A stretch of DNA of 56,562 bases from a virus. Position numbers and translations under genes: made by a program. Below are positions 20,643 to 29,000 of this stretch, piece after piece. Positions within the stretch are counted from its first letter, which is position 1. Every line of letters begins with the position of its first letter. A model generated the notes under the pieces. It searched no databases. It was not told where the DNA came from and was given only the letters and a program-made list of their open reading frames with translations. Location: positions 1-56,562 of IMG/VR virus record IMGVR_UViG_3300021959_000047. One strand, written 5' to 3'.

Positions 20643-22809
20643 AAAACAAATGGAACTATTTGAAGATGGTGGATTAAAAGATCAAGGTCAGTCTATTGAT
20701 CCTGTATCTGGAAATGATGTACCTGTTGGAAGTACTAAAAAAGAAGTTCGTGATGATGTTCCTGCTATGTTAAGTGAAGGTGAATTTGTTTTACCTGCTG
20801 ATGTAGTTCGTTACATAGGGCTTGACAATCTTATGAAATTACGTCAAGATGCTAAGGTCGGTCTTGAACGCATGAATCAAATGGGACAGATGGGTAACTC
20901 AGAGCAAGCTACTATTCCAGATAATCTACCGTACAGTCAAATAAGTCCATTGGCAAATCCCCCTAAGCCACAAGTAACAAATCAAATGCAAATGCAGATG
21001 CAACCAAAGATGGCACATGGTGGCGTACTACATGCACAGTCAGGTGTAGACGTTACAGGATTTACCCAGTTGTCTGAGCAGACACCTTCTACAAGACAGC
21101 CAGCTAAGATTGAAAAAGATGCAAGTGATGTACTAGAGGGCTATGAGGCCATTATGTACATTAACCCTGAAACAAAAGACGTAATTAATATTCTGTCTTT
21201 AAACGGTGTTCCACAAGAAGAAGTTCCAGAAGGATATGTTCTGTATGACGAATGGGTAGCAGGCATGGATGAAACTGAAGTAGCCGATGCTGTATCAGAT
21301 GAAACTACTGAAGCTATCCCTACAGTAGTGCCAAGTGATGATGGTGGCGGTGGTCCTCCTGTAGACACACGTTCCGATTTTCAAAAAGCTGGTGGCTGGA
21401 GAATGGATACAGCCAGCGATAAATCAGGTAAACAACTACAGATGTGGATTGACGAGTTAGATAAAGTAGCCAACACTAATGCTCTTACTACTGGTATTGT
21501 TTCTGCTCTTGGTGGCGGTCTTATGGGTGGACTATTTCACTTAGCAAACAAACACCAGAAAAAAGTTGCATACGAAATGATTGATGCAAAAATAGAAGAA
21601 GCTAAGAAAACTCCTGTCAAAGGTCAAGTAGCAAAACTACGAGAACTAAAAGCACAGTTAGAAGGTACAGGCGAAAAGAAAACAATACTTGATAGTGTAG
21701 TAGATACTGTAAGTAGTATATTTGATTTTGGAGAAGAAGAAAAGAAAGAAGTAAAAAAAGTTGCCGCAGGAGATGCCAATAGTTCTCCAAAAGATACAGA
21801 TAAAAAAACATTAACTAGTGTTGGGGTAGACCCTGTTGTTCTTGCTGATGCTGGAATGGAAGTAGATGAAAAAGGAAATATAAAGCCTATTGATCCTACA
21901 CCAGAAATAGAAACTCCTGAAATTGAAAAACCTGAATTAGACATGGAGCAAGAAATGCTTGATGCTTCTGGTGCAGCAACCGCAACGTTTCCTTCTAAAA
22001 CGGATGACTTAGAAGAAACAGAAGTTAGCACTAAAGGTTCTCCAGAAATACTTGACAGAATTGGAGAAGAAATCCCAGTAGAGCTTGAAGTATTTATTGA
22101 AAAGCCTACAGTAGATGAGGGTACTAACATTGCACGTATTCAAGATGAACTTAAATCTTTGCGTGAGATTCCTCCAACCGATAGAACTAAAAAACAACAA
22201 GAAACTATTGAGAAAAGTGAAGAAAAGCTAGTGGAAGTAGGTGCTGCTGATCCTGCTATGGTACAACGGGTAGAGGCTCGTAAAGCGGTAGAAGCATTAA
22301 AAACCGAAACGCCTGATAGCTTTCAAAATAAACTAGATAATATAATTGCACAAACTTATGGGGTTAAACGAGGTACAAGAGAAACTTTAGCAACTGTAGG
22401 TGGTCGTCCTTACGTAAGTATGCAAAAAGAATATGAAGCACTTACTCCTGCACAGCAAACTATTGCCGCTGCTGCAGACGAACAAATAGTAACAAGTCAA
22501 GCAGTTATAGCTGGGCAAAGCAAAGACTATGATCCATTTGGCGTTAAGTCATCTACATCAGGACGAGAGGTATCTTATACAGATAGTCAAACAGGTCAAA
22601 CTGAAACAACACAAGTATTCCAACAAGGTGAAAGCCCAATGGAACAAGCTATCCAACAACAAGCGGAAGAGTATCAAGCAAGCGGTAAAAAGTTTGACAT
22701 GAATGATCCAACTACTTGGGGAGCAAATAAAGGCGGTCTGGCACGGCCTGTGTTTAAATCTTCACGAAAGCCAGACACAACACGTGGTTTAGCAGCACGT
22801 AAAAAGTAA
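20635..22809 (+). CDS. large acidic virion-associated protein, 724 aa
   Basis: N-terminal block EGEFVLPADVVRYIGLDNL followed by MKLRQDAKVGLERM is conserved in marine podovirus structural proteins. At 126-142 lies MAHGGVLHAQSGVDVTG, nearly repeated in the 1208-aa protein. A small hydrophobic Gly-rich patch (GIVSALGGGLMGGLF) is near residue 290. The rest is Glu/Lys/Thr-rich and probably disordered; C-terminal tag NKGGLARP and GLAARKK. Placement between portal and scaffold suggests a head component or pilot protein. Function not known. Confidence 0.75.
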   Translation: MYEKQMELFEDGGLKDQGQSIDPVSGNDVPVGSTKKEVRDDVPAMLSEGEFVLPADVVRYIGLDNLMKLRQDAKVGLERMNQMGQMGNSEQATIPDNLPYSQISPLANPPKPQVTNQMQMQMQPKMAHGGVLHAQSGVDVTGFTQLSEQTPSTRQPAKIEKDASDVLEGYEAIMYINPETKDVINILSLNGVPQEEVPEGYVLYDEWVAGMDETEVADAVSDETTEAIPTVVPSDDGGGGPPVDTRSDFQKAGGWRMDTASDKSGKQLQMWIDELDKVANTNALTTGIVSALGGGLMGGLFHLANKHQKKVAYEMIDAKIEEAKKTPVKGQVAKLRELKAQLEGTGEKKTILDSVVDTVSSIFDFGEEEKKEVKKVAAGDANSSPKDTDKKTLTSVGVDPVVLADAGMEVDEKGNIKPIDPTPEIETPEIEKPELDMEQEMLDASGAATATFPSKTDDLEETEVSTKGSPEILDRIGEEIPVELEVFIEKPTVDEGTNIARIQDELKSLREIPPTDRTKKQQETIEKSEEKLVEVGAADPAMVQRVEARKAVEALKTETPDSFQNKLDNIIAQTYGVKRGTRETLATVGGRPYVSMQKEYEALTPAQQTIAAAADEQIVTSQAVIAGQSKDYDPFGVKSSTSGREVSYTDSQTGQTETTQVFQQGESPMEQAIQQQAEEYQASGKKFDMNDPTTWGANKGGLARPVFKSSRKPDTTRGLAARKK

Positions 22810-22877
22810 CTGCTATATTTGTCTAGCTACCCATCCCCCTACCAACAGGCTACGGTGGCCCTAGAAAAGGAAATAAA

Positions 22878-23741
22878 ATGTCCGATACAATTATGGCTGA
22901 AGAAGTACAGCCAGAAAAGAAAGTAGCATTTGCAAATCGCAAGTATACAAACGAAGAACGAATCAAGCAAGAAGAAGAAGAGTTAGAGCAACTAATCGCA
23001 GAACAAAAAGGTGAGGTTGAAGAAGAACCAAAAGAAGCTGAACCTGATACTGCAGAAGAACGTAGCTTTAAAAAACGTTATGGTGATCTACGTAGACATC
23101 AACAACAAAAAGAAAAAGAACTTGAAGATAAGATTAAAGCACTTCAAGATCAATTGAACCAAGCAACTAAGAGTGAAATTAAACTACCTAAGTCTGATGA
23201 AGACATTGAAGCTTGGACAAAGAAGTACCCAGACGTAGCTGCTATTGTTGAAACTATTGCAATTAAAAAAGCAAAAGAACAATCAGAAAGTCTGGAAGCT
23301 CGTGTAAAAGAAATAGACGAGATGAAAGCTAATGCTACACGTGAGAAAGCAGAAGCTGAATTGATGCGACTACACCCAGACTTTGGTGAAATTCGTGATA
23401 GTGACGACTTTCATAACTGGGCTGAAGAACAGCCTAAGTGGGTACAAGACGCACTGTATGAGAATAATGAAGATGCTCGTTCCGCTGCTCGTGCAATTGA
23501 TTTGTACAAGGCAGATCGTAATATTAAAACAAAACGTTCATCTTCATCAAAAGATGCTGCACGTTCCGTAGGCGCACGGAATGAACGTAGTGCACCTCAA
23601 TCTACTGGCACTGCAGGTGCTATGTTAGAATCTGAGGTACAAAAGATGTCTGCACAAGAATACGAGAAACGATCTGATGAGATCATGGAAGCTATTCGCA
23701 CAGGCAACTTTATTTACGATTTATCTGGTTCTGCTCGGTAA
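22878..23741 (+). CDS. capsid scaffolding protein
   Basis: 287 aa, very acidic and helical. Coiled-coil stretch around 75-105 (QQQKEKELEDKIKALQDQL), then LMRLHPDFGEIRDSDDFHNW and WVQDALYENNEDARSAARAI typical of marine podovirus scaffolds, and a basic C-terminal part that would bind the coat protein. It lies directly upstream of the major capsid gene and guides shell assembly before being lost or cleaved. Confidence 0.88.
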   Translation: MSDTIMAEEVQPEKKVAFANRKYTNEERIKQEEEELEQLIAEQKGEVEEEPKEAEPDTAEERSFKKRYGDLRRHQQQKEKELEDKIKALQDQLNQATKSEIKLPKSDEDIEAWTKKYPDVAAIVETIAIKKAKEQSESLEARVKEIDEMKANATREKAEAELMRLHPDFGEIRDSDDFHNWAEEQPKWVQDALYENNEDARSAARAIDLYKADRNIKTKRSSSSKDAARSVGARNERSAPQSTGTAGAMLESEVQKMSAQEYEKRSDEIMEAIRTGNFIYDLSGSAR

Positions 23742-23747
23742 ATAGTA

Positions 23748-23775
23748 TTGACATATTAGTTATTTATGATATAAC
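23748..23775 (+). promoter_or_regulatory. candidate promoter TTGACA-16-TATAAC for the capsid gene
   Basis: TTGACA (23748-23753) and TATAAC (23770-23775) are 16 bases apart. The -10 part belongs to the 18-base block shared with the DUF1127 promoter. Best sigma-70 match in the virion block. Confidence 0.68.
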
Positions 23776-23791
23776 TATATATAATGGTAGG

Positions 23792-23824
23792 TTAGTACAG
23801 CCCCAGTATGGATACCTGTACTAA
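23792..23824 (+). promoter_or_regulatory. 5' leader stem-loop of the capsid mRNA
   Basis: TTAGTACAG (23792-23800) pairs perfectly with CTGTACTAA (23816-23824) around a 15-base loop. It would lie at the extreme 5' end of a transcript from the candidate promoter, a usual place for mRNA-stabilising hairpins. The rest of the 240-base leader shows no gene. Confidence 0.65.
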
Positions 23825-23985
23825 TCTCTATATTAGCAAACAACATATCCTTTCGGACAACCTAATCCCTCATGGCCCGTAGATTACAGTGTAGGCCAAC
23901 ATTGTAAGATACGCACCCTAGTAGAATTAGCCTTCGTATAAGTATAGTTAGTTTTGCATCTGTATTGCTTTTAAGGAGAAATATA

Positions 23986-25083
23986 ATGGCATTCGCAAAA
24001 GCAGCAGGTCACGGTAACTTACCAAACGGTAATTTCTCACCAGTGATCTATTCTAAACAGGTGCAACTTGCATTCCGCAAGGCATCTGTTGTTGAAGCGA
24101 TTACAAACTCTGATTATTTCGGAGAGATCGCACAAATGGGTGACTCAGTAAAAATCATTAAAGAACCTGAGATCACCGTGAAACAATACGAACGTGGTAC
24201 ACAAATCACACCACAAGATTTGGACGATGAGGATTTCTCATTGACCATCGACAAAGCGAACTATTTTGCTTTCAAGGTGGACGATATTGAAGAGGCTCAC
24301 AGCCACGTCAATTTCCAAAGTCTTGCGTCAGATCGTGCCGCATATCGTTTGGCAGACCAAATGGACCAAGAAGTTCTTGGCTACCTATCTGGTTTTAAAC
24401 AGTCTGCATTGCATACAAATGCAAACGCAGTAAACACAACTGTAAATGGCGACAAAGCTATTGATACAGCTTCAGACGGTGCTAACCTAGTTGGTGCGGA
24501 ACTATTGGCTTCTATGTCACTAGACGCATCTGACTTTACTAACACATCTGGAACAGCAGGTTCTGCAAATAACTCAATTGGTATTGAGGCACGTGCAGGC
24601 GGTGCTACTGCTGCAAAATCTACAACTGCGGGTAACGCATTCCCATTGCAGATTCTTGCACGTATGTCACGTTTGATGGACCAACAAAATGTTGATACAC
24701 AAGGTCGTTGGATCGTTGTGGACCCAGTATTTATGGAAGTCTTGAAAGACGAAGACTCACGCCTAATGCAGGCTGATTGGGGTGGTTCAGGTCTACAAAA
24801 TGGCTTGGCGGTAAACAACCTACATGGTTTCCGTGTTTACACTTCAAACAACCTACCTTCATTGGGTACAGGTGCGTCAACTGTTGGTGGCCCTAACGCC
24901 TCTAACTTTGGTATCATCGTTGCTGGTCATGATTCAGCCGTTGCAACTGCAGAGCAGATCAACAAAACTGAAACATACCGTGACCCTGATTCATTTGCTG
25001 ACATTGTTCGTGGTATGCACCTATATGGTCGCAAGATTCTTCGCCCAGAAGCAATCGTTACTGCAGCATATAACTTGGCATAA
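23986..25083 (+). CDS. major capsid protein
   Basis: 365 aa after the start ATG seven bases behind AAGGAG. N-terminus MAFAKAAGHGNLPNGNFSPV, then IYSKQVQLAFRKASVVEAI, central DQEVLGYLSGFKQ, WIVVDPVFMEVL and near the end FADIVRGMHLYGRKILRPEA, all typical of HK97-fold podoviral coat proteins. Codons look optimised for high expression relative to neighbours. It has its own promoter candidate and leader hairpin. Confidence 0.93.
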   Translation: MAFAKAAGHGNLPNGNFSPVIYSKQVQLAFRKASVVEAITNSDYFGEIAQMGDSVKIIKEPEITVKQYERGTQITPQDLDDEDFSLTIDKANYFAFKVDDIEEAHSHVNFQSLASDRAAYRLADQMDQEVLGYLSGFKQSALHTNANAVNTTVNGDKAIDTASDGANLVGAELLASMSLDASDFTNTSGTAGSANNSIGIEARAGGATAAKSTTAGNAFPLQILARMSRLMDQQNVDTQGRWIVVDPVFMEVLKDEDSRLMQADWGGSGLQNGLAVNNLHGFRVYTSNNLPSLGTGASTVGGPNASNFGIIVAGHDSAVATAEQINKTETYRDPDSFADIVRGMHLYGRKILRPEAIVTAAYNLA

Positions 25084-25098
25084 GAGGAGGATTATACA

Positions 25099-25509
25099 AT
25101 GGCTAAATCTACTTCTTTGCTTTCAAAAGCAATCATGGTTGAAAAGGAAGTCGAACTTCCAACTACAACTGGTACAGTGACAGGTCCAACTGTTGGAGCA
25201 GGTACTCTTGTTCTAGCAGCAGGTGTTGAGTTGATTGATGCAATGGACTCAGCAGACTATGACGTTACAGTTACAGATGGCACAACTACATTTATGGCTG
25301 CTACAGCCGTAGACAGTGGTTCTGCAGGTGACTTCGCATTCGGTACTCAAACACAGGGTATCGTTGCAGCAGAAGACACAATCGACGTAACTGGTACTGC
25401 GACTGCTTCTCCAGCAGCAACAGTAACTGCTCGTGTATGGGCAATCGTTGTTGATGTTAACGAAGCAACACGTGGTGCGGCAGAAGTTGACCGTGACACA
25501 CTAGCATAA
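25099..25509 (+). CDS. putative capsid decoration protein, 136 aa
   Basis: Directly after the coat gene with AGAGGAGG ribosome site. Gly/Ala/Thr/Val-rich beta sequence (TLVLAAGVELIDAMDSADYD, FAFGTQTQGIVAAEDTID), no charged linkers. Position and composition suit a head decoration or stabilisation protein. A hairpin follows it, which would set coat and decoration expression apart from the tail genes. Confidence 0.72.
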   Translation: MAKSTSLLSKAIMVEKEVELPTTTGTVTGPTVGAGTLVLAAGVELIDAMDSADYDVTVTDGTTTFMAATAVDSGSAGDFAFGTQTQGIVAAEDTIDVTGTATASPAATVTARVWAIVVDVNEATRGAAEVDRDTLA

Positions 25510-25522
25510 TTAAAAACACTTT

Positions 25523-25546
25523 AAGGGGCTGGGAAACTGGCCCCTT
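25523..25546 (+). terminator. hairpin after the capsid genes, possible attenuating terminator
   Basis: AAGGGGC (25523-25529) and GCCCCTT (25540-25546) form a 7-bp stem with a 10-base loop. Only a short T-run follows, so termination is probably partial, comparable in position to the terminator after gene 10 of T7. Confidence 0.65.
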
Positions 25547-25570
25547 TAGGCTTATCTAAAGGATATTAAA

Positions 25571-26011
25571 ATGGCTATCACAACAGCAATGTGTACGAGT
25601 TTTAAAGCAGAACTACTTGGCGGTCTTCATGATTTAGATAGTGATGTTATTAAGATTGCACTTATTAAAGCTTCTCCTACAGGCACGTATGATGCTACAA
25701 CAACTAACTACTCAAACTTGACAGGTAACTCTGACGAAGCTTCAGGCACAGGCTATACTCCAGACGCAGAAACTCTGGCAAACGCAAGTATTACAACAAG
25801 TGGAACAACTGCTTATGTAGACTTTGGTACTGATCCAGAGTGGACTTCTGCTACTATTTCTGCAGACGGTTGTCTTATCTACAATGAAACAGCAGGGGAT
25901 AGAGCTATCTGTGTAATTGACTTCGGTGGAACTAAAACTTCTACTAACGGTACATTTAAAGTCGAGTTCCCAACTCCAGGTGCTTCTACAGCAATTATTC
26001 GCATCGCATAA
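25571..26011 (+). CDS. phage structural protein, 146 aa
   Basis: Starts MAITTAMCTSFKAELLGGLH, then VIKIALIKASPTGTYD and a long beta-rich C-terminal half (WTSATISADGCLIYNET, VEFPTPGASTAIIRIA). The opening pattern is common in phage virion proteins near tail fibres. Likely a fibre-head or tail accessory protein; exact role unknown. Confidence 0.75.
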   Translation: MAITTAMCTSFKAELLGGLHDLDSDVIKIALIKASPTGTYDATTTNYSNLTGNSDEASGTGYTPDAETLANASITTSGTTAYVDFGTDPEWTSATISADGCLIYNETAGDRAICVIDFGGTKTSTNGTFKVEFPTPGASTAIIRIA

Positions 26012-26026
26012 TAAGGGGTTATCTTA

Positions 26027-29000
26027 ATGGCTTTTGTTGTAAAAGACAGAGTAAAACAATCCACAACTACTACTGGTACAGGTAGTATAGTACTCAATGG
26101 AACTGTATCGGGCTTTCAAACATTTGCTAATGCTTTGTCCGATGGTGACACTACTTACTATGCTATTTTTGAAGTAAGCACTAATGAGTGGGAAGTAGGT
26201 GTAGGTACATGGACAGAGAGTACAACTACTTTGGCTCGTACTACTGTGCTTGCTTCTTCTAACTCTAACAGTGCGATTGATCTGTCAGCACAAGCAGAAG
26301 TCTTTATTACGCAACCTGCAGGTAAGGCTGCTTTCTTTGATCCATCAGGTGACTTAACACTGGTGCAAGACCCCACGTCTAATTTACAAGCTGCGACAAA
26401 GCAGTATGTAGATACGATTGCTGCAGCAGGTCTACACTACCATGATCCTGTACGTGTTGAGCAAGAGGGTAACCTAAGTGCTACATACAGCAATGGAACT
26501 GCAGGTGTAGGAGCTACACTAACTAACAACAGTACACAGGCAGCACTGACAATTGACGGTGTTGCTTTGTCACTTAATGACCGTGTACTTATCTATGAAC
26601 AAACAAACGGTTACGAAAACGGTATCTACACAGTTACCAACGTAGGTTCCGCAAGTACTAACTGGGTACTTACTCGTGCTACAGATGCAGACAGTTATGC
26701 CCCATCTGATCCTGACTCACTAGGTCAAGGTGATGCATTCTTTGTACTTGAGGGTGCAGCAGGTGCTGGTGAACTTTATGTAATGAATACCTCTGGTACG
26801 ATTACCTTTGGTACAACTAACATTACATTTACTCAAGTTGCATCTACTGCTGTTTATTCTGCAGGTACAGGTCTAACTCTTACAGGTACAGAGTTTGCTG
26901 CTGATGGTGCAAACATAACAAACGTAGATGCTGTTACACTTGACGGTATAGACAGTTCACAATTCCTACGTAGTGATGTAGTGGACACTAAAACTGCAGG
27001 TAACCTAAACTTTAGTGATAACGTTAAAGCACAGTTTGGTGATAGCTCTGACCTACAGATTTACCATGATGGGTCAGAAAGTTATATTTTAGATAATGGA
27101 ACTGGTGGAATTAATATCCAAGGCTATCAGTTTATAAAAATTGCCAATGTAGATGCTTCTAAAACATCTGCGTCATTTAACGTTGCTGGCGCAGTGCAAT
27201 TAAATCACAACAACGCACTCAAGTTTACCACCACCTCCACAGGTATTGACGTAACTGGCAGAATTACAACAGATGCTATTACAGAAGATACTAGTGGCAA
27301 TGTTGGAATTGGTGCAACAAGTCCAGCAGCAAACTTAGACGTTGTAGGTACAACAGCAGGGTCAGGTACGGCAGAGACTGTATTTAGACTAGCTCAACCT
27401 GCATCTACTCTTAGTGCATATAATGAAATACGTTCTGGTGTCACATCAGGAACAGACCCATACCTTGCATTTGCTGTAAGGGAAGCCAATACTCCGTGGA
27501 ATACGGTAGAACGTATGATCATTGATAGTAATGGTCGAGTTGGAATTGGAACAAGTTCACCAGCATCAAAATTTCAAGTTAAACAATCTGCTGTTTCAGA
27601 TTTAAATGGCCTTGACGGTATTCGTATTGAGCACTCAAACGGCTCTACAACTGCTTATGGTGGCTTAGGTTTAACAGGAACTAATTTAACTATAGCCGTA
27701 GGTAGTGGAGGTACTACTAGCACTAACTTGATTTTTAGAACAGCGGCAAGCGGTGTAGAAGCAGAAGCCATGCGCATCGACAGCAGCGGTAATCTCTTTG
27801 TGGGTAAAACTACTGGCTCTCTTGGTACAGCAGGAACGGTCATCTACGGCGGTTCATATCCTGGTCTGATTGAAAGCGTTACCGACAACCTAAAAACAAT
27901 GACCCTCAACCGTAAGACATCAGACGGAGATATTATAGACCTTCGGCGTGATGGCTCTCAGATTGGTGGTATTGGGGTTACTGGTGGTGATCTTTATCTT
28001 GGAACGACTGACACAGGTTTAAGATTTGTAAATTCCACAGATTCAATAGAACCATTAAATACATCAACCCAAGCAAGGCGTGATGCGTCTATTGATTTGG
28101 GTTCATCTGGCTACCGCTTCAAAGACCTCTACCTCTCTGGTACTGCTTATTCACAAAGAATACAGTTTGCGCAAGCTGCTTCTCACATTTCTAATAATAT
28201 AGATTTGTGGGGCGGCAATGACGCACACTTAATTGGTACTGAAAGTTATTACAACAGGTATGGCCCAGATGGCTGGGGTACTGGTTCTAATACTATAGGT
28301 CACAGGTTTTATGGTAGAACTGGTCAACTTACTGCGCAATTAGGAACGGGTGGGGCATCTGGTAATTTAGATTCTAGTTTCTACGGTAATGTTGGCATCG
28401 GAACCACAAGTCCAAATACTGCACTAGAAATAAAACGAACTTCAGGTACAGCAAATCTAAGGTTACACGCAGATCATATCAGTACCCCACGTACTGCTAT
28501 AGAATTTATGCGGGGAACTACAGATACATTTGGCGGTGATGCCTATACTGATTGGAAGATAGGGCACGTAGGCTCAGACCAAGCTGACTTTGCAATTATT
28601 TCTCACGATACAACTAGAGGAGCAAATGAACGGTTAACTATTGAGTATAATACAGGTAACGTGGGCATAGGAACTACAAATCCAACACAAAAATTAACTA
28701 TTAATAGTGGATCATCTAGTGGTGGTTTGTTGATAAATGCAACTACTGCTGATTCTTTTGTTCTTTTAATGGAAACCGCTGCTAATAGAGGCTTCTATTT
28801 AAGTGTAGACGGCAATAATAATAGTGGATCAAACTATTCTTTATCGTTTGTTGAAAATAATAATGGAACCACTACCAACAGAATGATGATTACTTCTGGC
28901 GGAAACGTGGGCATCGGCACCACAAGTCCAAGTTATAAGTTACACGTAGATCATGGTTCAGCTACTTACAGTTCATTTTTAGATGGAGATGCAATTATTA

